Positions 33,776-41,708 of a DNA stretch of 64,000 bases are shown here, piece after piece. The number at the start of each line of letters is the position of its first letter. The first letter of the stretch is position 1. The position numbers and the translations under genes were made by a program. The stretch is from Mycolicibacterium sp. TUM20985 (GTDB lineage: Bacteria; Actinomycetota; Actinomycetes; Mycobacteriales; Mycobacteriaceae): positions 4,092,001 through 4,156,000 of the forward strand of contig NZ_AP027291.1 of NCBI RefSeq assembly GCF_030295745.1, read 5' to 3'. Under the pieces are notes generated by a model. It was not told the DNA's origin, made no database searches, and was given only the letters and a program-made list of their open reading frames with translations.

Positions 33776-34011
33776 ACACTCCTTCGTCGTACGGTCGCGT
33801 GGCGACCGCTAGCTGATCTAACTAAAGGGGAGGTTACACGACTCTCGGTGCCGCCTGCGACGCCATCCTGGGTGTTCGAACGGGAACCGCCCGCCGCGGT
33901 GATCGGGGCGAAATATCCTCTCGCCGTGTGGATTCCAATTCCTCCCGTGACTTCAGCCCCTGACAGACACCGTGCCGCTCCTCTAGTGGACGGCGACCTG
34001 CATCACATAAG

Positions 34012-34028
34012 TCGCATTTATGATGCGA
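34012..34028. promoter_or_regulatory. NsrR operator (NO-responsive)
   Basis: TCGCATTTATGATGCGA is a perfect inverted repeat (6-bp arms TCGCAT/ATGCGA, 5-base spacer) ending 19 bases before the nsrR start. It resembles the AT-rich 11-1-11 type NsrR sites described in actinobacteria and is positioned to control nsrR and hmp together. Confidence 0.75.
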
Positions 34029-34047
34029 ATTAAACTACGGTAAGTCC

Positions 34048-34527
34048 ATGCACATCACCCGGTTCGCCGACCTCGGACTGCGGGCCGTGATGCGACTGGC
34101 CGCCACCACCGATGAGCGACCGTCGAGCAAGGAGATCGCCGCGCAGCTCTCGGTCTCCTACCTGCACATGACCAAGGTGATCACGCGGCTGGCCGAACTG
34201 GGTGTCGTCGATGCCCGGCGAGGTCGGGGCGGCGGACTGACCATCACCGAACTCGGGCGTACCGCTCGGGTCGGATGGCTGGTGCGCCGCCTCGAGAAGG
34301 ACAATGGCCGTGAAGAGGTCATCGAATGCGAGGGAACGAACCCGTGCCCACTGCGCTTCGGATGCCGACTGAGGGGTGCGCTCCGCGTCGCGCAGGATGC
34401 GTTCTACGCATCCCTGGATGAGCTAACGATCGACGACCTCATCCAAACCCCCACCAAGAACGTCCTGCTTGCCCTCCCGGGGCTCCATGGCAGCGATCCA
34501 CGATCCACCGCACAGATGGGAAATTGA
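34048..34527 (+). CDS. nsrR: NsrR-type Rrf2-family nitric oxide sensor
   Basis: A 159-residue Rrf2 regulator. The winged-helix starts MHITRFADLGLRAVMRLAAT and includes SSKEIAAQLSVSYLHMTKVI and the wing DARRGRGGGL. Three cysteines in ECEGTNPCPLRFGCRL (C-x5-C-x5-C) are the iron-sulfur ligands. NO damages the cluster and releases repression. The gene lies one base before hmp, and a clear palindrome precedes it. The length is normal. Confidence 0.92.
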   Translation: MHITRFADLGLRAVMRLAATTDERPSSKEIAAQLSVSYLHMTKVITRLAELGVVDARRGRGGGLTITELGRTARVGWLVRRLEKDNGREEVIECEGTNPCPLRFGCRLRGALRVAQDAFYASLDELTIDDLIQTPTKNVLLALPGLHGSDPRSTAQMGN

Positions 34528-34528
34528 C

Positions 34529-35752
34529 ATGTTGTCGACACAGTCCAAGGAGATCGTCGCGGCCACCCTTCCGGCCGTCGGCGCGGCGATCGGCGAGATC
34601 GCTCCGCTGTTCTACCGCAGGATGTTCGCCGCACACCCAGAACTCGAACGCGACTTGTTCAACCGCGGGAATCAGAAACAAGGTGAGCAGCAGAAGGCAC
34701 TCGCCGGCGCCATCGCCGCGTTCGCGGTCCTACAGCTGGATCCCGACCCCGCACGGACCGAGCAGTTGTTGGCGCGGATCGCGCACAAGCATGCCTCGCT
34801 CGGTATCACTCCCGAGCAGTACCGCACCGTCCACACGTACCTCTTCATGGCCATCGTCGAGGTTCTCGGCGATGCCGTCACCCCGGAGGTCGCAGCTGCC
34901 TGGGACGAGCTGTACTGGCTCATGGCAGATTCCCTGATCTCGATGGAAACCGGGCTGTATGCCGATGCCGGCGTCGCGGCGGGTGACGTGTGGCGCAAGG
35001 TCATCGTCAGTGAACGTCGCAACGAGACCGCCGACTCGGTGTCGTTCACGGTGGCCTCGACCGACGGCTCCGAACTACCTGGTTTCGTTCCAGGGCAATA
35101 TGTTTCCGTCGGGGTGCATCTTCCCGACGGCGCACGGCAGATTCGGCAGTACAGCCTTTGCTCGGCACCGTCCGCGGGCAACTGGCGGATCACCGTCAAG
35201 CGCATCAACGAGCAGATTCTGCCCGATGGATCCGTCGCGCCCACCGGCGAGGTGTCGAACTTTCTGTACGACAACGTGTTCGAAGGTGACATCCTCGATG
35301 TCACGACCCCCTTCGGAGACGTCGTGCTACCAAACGACGAGGCGCCACTGCTGCTGATCTCAGCGGGTATCGGCTGTACACCCGTCATCGGGATCCTGCA
35401 CCACCTCGCTGAGACCGGCGACGATCGGCCGGTCTCGGTTCTACATGCCGACCGCTCCCCCAGCGCCCATGCCCATCGCACCCAGCTGAGCGAGTTGGTC
35501 TCGGCACTCCCGTCAGCCGCCATGCACCGGTGGTACGAGGACATGGGATCGCGCCAGCCCACCGCTGGCATCCGATCCGGTCGAGTGGACCTAGATCACG
35601 TGGACATCGCGCCGGGCACGCAGGCGTACGTTTGCGGACCGCTGCCGTTCATGGGCGCCATTCGCACGGCCCTGTTGGCGAAGGGTGTGCCAGAGAACCG
35701 CATTCACTTCGAGATCTTCGGCCCCGACACGTGGCATCCGGCGGCGGCCTGA
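34529..35752 (+). CDS. hmp: Flavohemoprotein, nitric oxide dioxygenase
   Basis: A 407-residue NO-detoxifying enzyme (NO plus O2 plus NAD(P)H to nitrate). The globin domain has the proximal His in AHKHASLGITPEQY and a distal region near FYRRMFAAHPELERDL. The FAD domain shows RQYSLCSAPS and the NAD(P) domain has ISAGIGCTPVIGIL and VCGPLPFMGAIR. ATG 34529 follows the nsrR stop by one base. An upstream in-frame start at 34469 would overlap nsrR and is not favoured. It is expected to be de-repressed by NO through NsrR. Confidence 0.95.
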   Translation: MLSTQSKEIVAATLPAVGAAIGEIAPLFYRRMFAAHPELERDLFNRGNQKQGEQQKALAGAIAAFAVLQLDPDPARTEQLLARIAHKHASLGITPEQYRTVHTYLFMAIVEVLGDAVTPEVAAAWDELYWLMADSLISMETGLYADAGVAAGDVWRKVIVSERRNETADSVSFTVASTDGSELPGFVPGQYVSVGVHLPDGARQIRQYSLCSAPSAGNWRITVKRINEQILPDGSVAPTGEVSNFLYDNVFEGDILDVTTPFGDVVLPNDEAPLLLISAGIGCTPVIGILHHLAETGDDRPVSVLHADRSPSAHAHRTQLSELVSALPSAAMHRWYEDMGSRQPTAGIRSGRVDLDHVDIAPGTQAYVCGPLPFMGAIRTALLAKGVPENRIHFEIFGPDTWHPAAA

Positions 35753-35780
35753 TTCCGCTCGCCGCCCGATCACGAGTGAT

Positions 35781-36119
35781 CTACGGTGCGGACAACTTCG
35801 CGACGGTGAGCAAGATCGCCGAAGCCTCGATGGCTTCGAGCGAGTGCCGCGAATCGGGCACTGCGATCAGGTCGCCGGCCGAGCCTTCCCACGAGTCTTG
35901 GCCGGCGATCAGTCGCACCCGTCCACGAAGAACCTGGACGGTTGCCTCTCCTGGATTCTCGTGTTCCTCGAGTGTCTGGCCGGCCTCCAATGCGATCAGA
36001 GTCTGACGCAGAACGTGTTCGCTGCCTCCGTAGACGGTATGCGCAGCGCGTCCGCTGGAGGCACGTCCCGCAGCGGCGAGTTGTTCGCGGGCCAGCGCCG
36101 TGAGTGAAGTCTTCTGCAC
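35781..36119 (-). CDS. Cupin-domain protein
   Basis: A 112-residue protein starting at GTG 36119 with a strong AGAGGAG ribosome site. The cupin barrel is clear: ALEAGQTLEEHENPGEATVQ (metal-binding His/Glu motif 1), VLRGRVRLIAGQDSWEGSAG, and AVPDSRHSLEAIEASAIL (motif 2 His). It converges with hmp, and a longer open frame upstream has no family sequence. Possible metal-binding enzyme or sensor; substrate unknown. Confidence 0.82.
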   Translation of the reverse strand: MQKTSLTALAREQLAAAGRASSGRAAHTVYGGSEHVLRQTLIALEAGQTLEEHENPGEATVQVLRGRVRLIAGQDSWEGSAGDLIAVPDSRHSLEAIEASAILLTVAKLSAP

Positions 36120-36406
36120 ATGCGCTCCTCTTTGGACGATGACGGCGAGCGCGCCCGAGTCGCGCGGGCCGTTTTCGTCGACGACCCTCACCGTAGTCGC
36201 CCGCCACGTTCCACGTCGCCGATCGGCAGCGAAGGGTCGTCGACCACCTCCCCACTGATGTGATGACGTCGCATCAACGCTCATGGGGGGCCCCAATCAT
36301 GTTGCCGCCAAGATAGTCCCGGTAGACCAAGTCCAGAGCCCTCGGTTCGCGGCCAGAACGACCACCTGGGCGCGTTCGACCCGGGCCGACGGGTAGATTC
36401 GTCGCG
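36120..36406. other. Divergent intergenic region cupin/methyltransferase
   Basis: About 290 bases between divergent genes. It must hold both promoters. I see no clear palindrome or -10/-35 pair that I can defend. Short frames present here read through from the cupin gene. Confidence 0.4.
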
Positions 36407-37243
36407 ATGAACCGCTCCGGCGACGACAAGGCCGATGCCAGCACCATAACGGGCATCTCGGAGACCGCGCTGCTGACGCTGAACGGCAGGGCGAGCCAGG
36501 CCCGCCACCCGCATGCGATCATCGACGACCCGATGGCCATCCAACTCGTTGACGCGATCGACTTCGACTTCGACAAGTTCGGCCGCAAGGGCCAAGAGAT
36601 GGCGTTGCGATCACTGGCCTTCGACCGCGCCGCCGTCCAATACCTGTCAGAACACCCCACCGCCACGATCGTTGCGCTCGCCGAGGGCTTGCAGACCAGC
36701 TTCTGGCGACTCAACAGCGTGCTGCCGAGAGCCGAATTCTCCTGGCTCACAATCGACTTCGATCCCATCATCGAGTTGCGGCGAAGCCTGTTACCTCCCT
36801 CACCCCGGATCACCTACCTCGCCCAATCCGCGCTCGACTACGCGTGGATGGACGAGGTGGACACGACCGACGGCGTGTTCATTACCGCGGAGGGCCTGCT
36901 GATGTACCTGCAGCCCGATGAGGCGATGGGCCTCATCGCGTCGTGTGCCAGCCGATTTCCGGGCGCCCAGATGATCTTCGACCTGCCACCGGTCCTGGTG
37001 AAGAAGTTCGCTCCGAAGGGCATGCGCGCCTCCCGGCGGTACCGGGTTCCGCCGATGCCGTTCAGTTTGTCGGCCGCCCAGCTGGCCCACTTGGTCGACA
37101 CCGTGCCTGGCATCCGTGCGGTGCATGACTTGCCGATGCCGCGGGGCCGGGGCCTGATGTTCAACAAGATCTTTCCGGCGTTCTGGGAGCTGAAACTGAC
37201 CAAGCAGTACCGCGGTGCGTACACGCTGCTGGAATTTGGCTGA
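36407..37243 (+). CDS. SAM-dependent methyltransferase (leucine carboxyl/PPM family, mycobacterial type)
   Basis: A 278-residue class I methyltransferase of the TcmP/LCM type. It has the N-terminal RHPHAIIDDPMAIQLVD, a region SLAFDRAAVQYLSEHP, a divergent SAM-binding motif (IVALAEGLQTSFWRL), the acidic WLTIDFDPIIELRR, and motif FITAEGLLMYLQPDEAMGL. Mycobacteria carry many such proteins with unproven substrates. The start ATG 36407 matches the usual length. Confidence 0.85.
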   Translation: MNRSGDDKADASTITGISETALLTLNGRASQARHPHAIIDDPMAIQLVDAIDFDFDKFGRKGQEMALRSLAFDRAAVQYLSEHPTATIVALAEGLQTSFWRLNSVLPRAEFSWLTIDFDPIIELRRSLLPPSPRITYLAQSALDYAWMDEVDTTDGVFITAEGLLMYLQPDEAMGLIASCASRFPGAQMIFDLPPVLVKKFAPKGMRASRRYRVPPMPFSLSAAQLAHLVDTVPGIRAVHDLPMPRGRGLMFNKIFPAFWELKLTKQYRGAYTLLEFG

Positions 37244-37298
37244 CTCCGTAGCCGAGCTCGCCGACATCGTTGCGTTCCCTCACGCGTCTGAAGCTTCG

Positions 37299-37949
37299 GT
37301 GACACGGATTGGCAAGAGCGACCCGGTCGGCGATCTCGCTCACGCCCGTGAGTTCATGGACACACCCGTGGGCCTGCACAGTCCTGGCTTGCAGGGGGTC
37401 CTCAACGTCCTGCGTGGTGAACCACTGACCGACAGGCACGTCCTCGTCGAAGTCGCTACCCACCAACGGTGGAAGTGGGCGCAGCTGAGCGGGATCCGGG
37501 GCCAACCGGTCACCATCCTCGACACCGTCTTCACCGACCTGGCCATTGCGGAGCGGGAAGTGTTCGCCTTGCGGTGGACAGCGCACGTCGGCCAGGACCT
37601 CGTGCTCGACGACTACCTGATCACGCCGACCAGCGGAAACGACCGGCCGTTGTTCCTCGGTGTAGGCCTTCGGGATCGCGACATGGCGCCCAGGTCGACG
37701 CTGACGCTGTACGACCAATTGATCGCCAACTACCAGGACGTGAAATTGCACGTGTACCCCAACGAGGACCACACCGGGACCGTACTAGCCTCGATGGCCC
37801 ATTCAACGCCGTTTTCTCCGACAGGTGTTCGACACCCACTAGCACCGCGGAAATCCGTTGTTGGCCAATTGCTCAACGGCCTCCGCCGGTCAGGGTGTCG
37901 AGCAGTTCGGGCAGGGCGACGGTGGCGATCCCAATCGCGGCGTCGCTGA
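37299..37949 (+). CDS. Chimeric open frame: small mycobacterial protein fused to a lipase remnant
   Basis: The first part (from GTG 37299, with DPVGDLAHAREFMDTPVGLH, SPGLQGVLNVLRG and EREVFALRW) resembles a small mycobacterial protein of unknown function. Near residue 108 it runs into YDQLIANYQDVKLHVYPNED, which is the end of a secreted lipase. The final 40 residues are out of frame and do not resemble anything. The whole may not be translated into a functional product. The true native gene probably ended near LVLDDY. Confidence 0.5.
   Translation: MTRIGKSDPVGDLAHAREFMDTPVGLHSPGLQGVLNVLRGEPLTDRHVLVEVATHQRWKWAQLSGIRGQPVTILDTVFTDLAIAEREVFALRWTAHVGQDLVLDDYLITPTSGNDRPLFLGVGLRDRDMAPRSTLTLYDQLIANYQDVKLHVYPNEDHTGTVLASMAHSTPFSPTGVRHPLAPRKSVVGQLLNGLRRSGCRAVRAGRRWRSQSRRR
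37620..37842 (+). pseudogene. Secretory lipase, C-terminal remnant with frameshift
   Basis: RPLFLGVGLRDRDMAPRSTL, then QDVKLHVYPNEDHTGTVLAS and MAHSTPF match the end of alpha/beta-hydrolase lipases (catalytic Asp in DRDM, His in EDHTG). Skipping one T of the TTTT run at 37812-37815 continues as LRQVFDTH and a stop at 37840-37842, the expected end of the family. Only about 70 residues of the lipase are present. Confidence 0.7.
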
Positions 37950-39360
37950 TTCCGTACGGGATCACCAGGGTATCGCCATGTACGAGCGCGCCACAGGAAT
38001 AGACGACGTTGGGGACATAGCCGTCGCGTTCTGATTCCGTGGGACTCAACAGCGGCCGCCGTAGACGACCCAACATCTGAGTCGGATCGTCGAGGTCGAG
38101 CAGAATCGCCCCGATGCTATAGGTCCGCATCGGGCCCACGCCGTGGGTGAGGACCACCCAGCCAGCGTCGGTTTCGATGGGAGATCCGCAGTTCCCCAGT
38201 TGCAACGCCTCCCACGCTTCGACCGGCTGCTGGCACGGACGTACGTCGGTCCATACGCTCAGATCGTCGGAGTACGCGACGGTGTTCGACTCCCGGTCTG
38301 ACCGCGACATGGCGGCGAAGCGCCCGTGGATGCGGCGCGGGAACAAGGCCAGACCCTTGTTGGCCGCAGCGCGGCCGACCAGCGGGACCGAGGTGAACTG
38401 CTGAAAGTCCTTCGTTGCCAAAAGTTGTTGACTGATCACCGATCCGCTGTACGCCGTGTACGTCGCGTAGAACGTCACCGAGCCATCGTCGTCGCGAAAT
38501 CGGACGAAGCGGGCGTCCTCCATCCCGGCGCTCTCGGCGTCGGTTGCCGGCCACAGCACCCGTTCACCCAGCGGAATCTCGGGAGGGAAGCCGATCGAGT
38601 ATGTTCGGTCTGCGATGCCGCGGATGATCGCGATCGTCTCCGCGCCATGGCCACGGGTCCGAAGGCTCGTTTCGAGCCGGCCGAGCCGACCGTCTAGCTG
38701 CTCACGGGTGAAGTGGCTATCGAGTGAATCGAAGACGAAATCGGCGGCCTCACCGGCTTCGTCCAATCGCGCGAGTTCACTGCGGAAGACAGCCGCGCTC
38801 AGCATCGTGGCATCGGTTGCGCCCACGGACGCGAATGCAGTCATGTCGTCCATCGAGACGGTGCTGCCAGCGTCGACCGTGCCGGTGCGAAACCCGATCG
38901 AAGACAGGTGTCCTTCGCCGATGCCGCGCACGCTCATCACGAATCGCACACTGCCGGAATCTATTCCAGACTGATCGGGGTGCGCGACCATGCTCGGGTT
39001 GCACAGCGCCGCACCTTCGATCGCATATTCACTGGTGAACGCGGCACCCAGCAGCAGAGAACGCGACTCGGTGAGTTCATCGGCGGGATTCAACCGGTCG
39101 GACAGTTCGCGGGCATGTCGGCGAAACGTGGCCGCGAGGTCGGGGTGACGATCGCCGAAGCGAGCCACGACGTCTTTCAGCGACGAAGTGACGTCTTGGT
39201 CGTCGAGAGCCAGGATACGTCTGAGCACCGCGCCGGCGCGCGTCTCTTGATGCTCGAAGCCCTCCTGGCCAGGAATGAATAGGCGGATGACGACCCGTGA
39301 CGGGTCGGCCAAAAGGCGTATGGGCGTTCGCGTGGCCAGTCCCGACTGCACCGACGTCAT
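37873..39360 (-). CDS. GH130-like glycoside phosphorylase/hydrolase
   Basis: A 495-residue protein whose C-terminal five-bladed beta-propeller carries GH130 signatures: GMEDARFVRFRDDDGSVTFYAT (split), NKGLALFPRRIHGRFAAM, SRSDRESNTVAYSDDLSVW, and DGYVPNVVYSCGALVHGDTL with PYGISDAAIGIATV. GH130 enzymes are mostly beta-mannoside phosphorylases. The N-terminal ~200 residues form an additional helical domain (ARFGDRHPDLAATFRRHARE). It overlaps the toroid protein upstream by 4 bases, so it is the last gene of a GT4-toroid-GH130 operon. Mannose-linked substrate is an inference from family knowledge. Confidence 0.82.
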   Translation of the reverse strand: MTSVQSGLATRTPIRLLADPSRVVIRLFIPGQEGFEHQETRAGAVLRRILALDDQDVTSSLKDVVARFGDRHPDLAATFRRHARELSDRLNPADELTESRSLLLGAAFTSEYAIEGAALCNPSMVAHPDQSGIDSGSVRFVMSVRGIGEGHLSSIGFRTGTVDAGSTVSMDDMTAFASVGATDATMLSAAVFRSELARLDEAGEAADFVFDSLDSHFTREQLDGRLGRLETSLRTRGHGAETIAIIRGIADRTYSIGFPPEIPLGERVLWPATDAESAGMEDARFVRFRDDDGSVTFYATYTAYSGSVISQQLLATKDFQQFTSVPLVGRAAANKGLALFPRRIHGRFAAMSRSDRESNTVAYSDDLSVWTDVRPCQQPVEAWEALQLGNCGSPIETDAGWVVLTHGVGPMRTYSIGAILLDLDDPTQMLGRLRRPLLSPTESERDGYVPNVVYSCGALVHGDTLVIPYGISDAAIGIATVALPELLDTLTGGGR

Positions 39361-40376
39361 CGCGATACCATCGAAAACCGTTGCGCCTGTTGGATGGTCG
39401 AGAGAAGCGCGAGGGTGGACTCCGCACCCTGGTTCTGGTTCACCCCGTCGGCGTGCAGGCCGTCGAACCCACCGCCGGTCAGCGGATTCCACATCGCCAG
39501 GCCGAGGTCGTTGTCGCCCTCGAACCACGCCATCGCGGCCAACACCGTGGTGGGCCAGATGTCACGCGGGTCGACTTCCGCAGCACGTGCGCAGGCATCG
39601 GCGAGGGTGGACACCTCGATGGGCTGCTGGTCGTAGCCGGGCCGCGTATCCCCGAGAGCCCTGCCAGCGGCGGGACTCGGTGATAGATGGCCACCGACCG
39701 TGTGATCCTCGATCAGCCACTCCAACATTCGTAGACCTCGTCGGAGCAGCGCGGGATGTCCCAGCGCGCGGCCCGTGACGATCCGGGCTTCGGCCAGTAC
39801 CGCGTTGGCGTATCGGAGCCGCTGCTCCGGCCACGGCCAGTCGAGGTCGACTCCCCCGTCGATGACGGTTCCTGCGTAGTCGGCGAGCAGTCGGCGTGCC
39901 GACTGGTTGTCAGGCAGGACGGTGAGGACCTCGGCGGCACCCACCGCGGCAAAGGCCATCGCCCTGGGCCAGGGCGACCGCTGCTGGGCGGCGCGTTCGA
40001 ACTGCGCTACGGCGGAGTCGCGAATTCCGCTCTGCTCACTGCGGGCCGCCGCGGTACCCAGGCCCCAGATGCTGCGCCCCCAACAATCTTCGACGGACGC
40101 CTCGTCAGTCCATCCGCCCGCGGCGTCCATTCGATTGCGATAGGCACCGTCGGTGACCTGCGCCTCGTCCAGGAACTGCAGCGCCAACCGGACGAGCCAC
40201 TGCACGCCGGGCGCCGGTTCGCGTTCCCGGCTTGCGACGATGAGCACCCTGGCCATGTCGTCGGTGCAGTAGCCGTGCTCGGGCCGTGGGTCTGCGAAGC
40301 ACGCGTGCTCGAATGTGCCGCGGCCATCGGTCATTGCCAGGAGGTGGTCGAACCGGGGAACGGGCGTGCGGGTCAC
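39357..40376 (-). CDS. Alpha/alpha-toroid glycosidase-like protein
   Basis: A 339-residue protein with repeated helix pairs typical of a six-hairpin toroid: HGYCTDDMARVLIVAS, EDCWGRSIWGLGTAA, WPWPEQRLRYANAVLAEA and FDGLHADGVNQNQGAESTLA. The conserved aromatic and Asp/Glu residues (CWGRSIWGLG) fit a carbohydrate-binding cleft. Relatives in actinobacteria are annotated glycosyltransferase or glycosidase without proof. Starts at GTG 40376 overlapping the GT4 stop (GTGA), and its end overlaps the GH130 gene. Confidence 0.75.
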   Translation of the reverse strand: MTRTPVPRFDHLLAMTDGRGTFEHACFADPRPEHGYCTDDMARVLIVASREREPAPGVQWLVRLALQFLDEAQVTDGAYRNRMDAAGGWTDEASVEDCWGRSIWGLGTAAARSEQSGIRDSAVAQFERAAQQRSPWPRAMAFAAVGAAEVLTVLPDNQSARRLLADYAGTVIDGGVDLDWPWPEQRLRYANAVLAEARIVTGRALGHPALLRRGLRMLEWLIEDHTVGGHLSPSPAAGRALGDTRPGYDQQPIEVSTLADACARAAEVDPRDIWPTTVLAAMAWFEGDNDLGLAMWNPLTGGGFDGLHADGVNQNQGAESTLALLSTIQQAQRFSMVSR

Positions 40377-41551
40377 ACGAGAGCCGACTGCGCGGATAGC
40401 AGTGTGCGCGCGAGTCTCAGATAGGCCCCGGCCACGATCGGCCACGCCATTGCCGGGGCGAGCCGGGCTGCTTCGGCAGCCATCGCGGCCGCCGCGTCGG
40501 GTTGCGTCAGGACCCTGTGCAAAGCCTCGACCAGTGCATCGGAATCGTCGTGATCGACGACGACACCCGCGCCGCTGCCCAGGAGTTCGACGGCGTGCGG
40601 AAAGGCCGTGGCCACCACCGGGCGGCCCGTCGCGATCGCATCCACCAGAACGCCCGAGGTCACCTGATCGGTGGAGTCGTACGGGAGCACCACGACCGCG
40701 GAGGACTGTGCGAGTCGCGTCAGCGAGGCGACGTCGCGGTAGTCGGCATCGAAGGCGACCGAACCTTCCACGCCCCGCCGGCGTGCCTGATCGATGCGGG
40801 CCGCGCGATAGGACTCACCCTCTGCGGCAAGGACTTTGGGATGGGTCCGGCCCGCGACGAGGTAACGCGGCCTGGCGGGCAGATCGTGCAGCGACACCAT
40901 GGCGTCGATGACGCGCTCGATACCCTTCCCCGGGCCCAACAGGCCCCAGGTGAGAAGTGTCGGCCTGCCCTGGCGCACCGGCGGTGCGAGCCGAGGTGGC
41001 ACGAAGGCGCCGTGGGAGATCGTCGTCACCTTTTGCGGGTCGACGTCGAAGTTCAGGCACAGGCGTCGGCTGGCCGCATCCGACATCACCACGATGCGAT
41101 CCGCCATCGTCGCGACGGCCTCAAGCACGGAACGCTGATGCGGTGTGGGGTCTTTGAGGACGGTATGGGCGACGACGATCGAGGGGACTCGCAGCCCGGC
41201 GATGACGTCGACGACGTCGTCTCCGTCAGCACCCCCGTAGATGCCGTACTCGTGTTGCACGATCGCCACGTCGCTGCGATTCAACAGCTCCGAGGCTGCC
41301 GCCACCGACGACGGTGAGCCGTTGACCAGTTCTCCGATGACTCTCGGGCTGCTCGACGATGACTGATCGGCCACCCGGACCACGCCCACCTCGGAACCGG
41401 TCTGGGACAACCCGTCGGCCAGCGCCACGCTGAAGGTGGCCAATCCGCACCGGGTCGGTGGAAAGGTACTGAGAATGCCGAAACTCGGAGATGCGGGGGT
41501 AGGGCCGCGGTCGGAGGCGGTGGAGCAACTAAACGATGTCGGTGCGATCAA
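40373..41551 (-). CDS. Glycosyltransferase family 4
   Basis: A GT-B fold glycosyltransferase of up to 392 residues. N-terminal PSFGILSTFPPTRCGLATFS (acceptor domain start), then IVQHEYGIYGGADGDDV, IVVMSDAASRRL, and the C-terminal nucleotide-sugar domain GLLGPGKGIERVIDAM, VVLPYDSTDQVTSGVLVDAI (E/T-x7-E region) and GRPVVATAFPHAVELL. The start is uncertain: the longest frame begins at TTG 41551 and no ATG or GTG is near the conserved first strand. It is the first gene of a three-gene operon. Donor and acceptor are unknown. Confidence 0.85.
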   Translation of the reverse strand: MIAPTSFSCSTASDRGPTPASPSFGILSTFPPTRCGLATFSVALADGLSQTGSEVGVVRVADQSSSSSPRVIGELVNGSPSSVAAASELLNRSDVAIVQHEYGIYGGADGDDVVDVIAGLRVPSIVVAHTVLKDPTPHQRSVLEAVATMADRIVVMSDAASRRLCLNFDVDPQKVTTISHGAFVPPRLAPPVRQGRPTLLTWGLLGPGKGIERVIDAMVSLHDLPARPRYLVAGRTHPKVLAAEGESYRAARIDQARRRGVEGSVAFDADYRDVASLTRLAQSSAVVVLPYDSTDQVTSGVLVDAIATGRPVVATAFPHAVELLGSGAGVVVDHDDSDALVEALHRVLTQPDAAAAMAAEAARLAPAMAWPIVAGAYLRLARTLLSAQSALV

Positions 41552-41665
41552 CGCGGGATTCCCAACGGGAGAGGGTCATGGACGTGGACGGCACGAGCAG
41601 ACGCTCGGCGAGGTCACAGCGAAAGCCGTCCTCATCCCGGACTGGCTGGATTCCCAACTAAACGA
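41526..41665. repeat. Short direct repeats in front of the GT4 gene
   Basis: CAACTAAACGA occurs at 41526-41536 and 41655-41665, and GGATTCCCAAC at 41556-41566 and 41648-41658. On the minus strand they read TCGTTTAGTTG and GTTGGGAATCC. They may be promoter or regulator-binding sequences. Confidence 0.35.
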
Positions 41666-41708
41666 ACTTTACACGGCTCGCGGCCAAGCGGCCGCTCGAG
41701 CGAACGAG

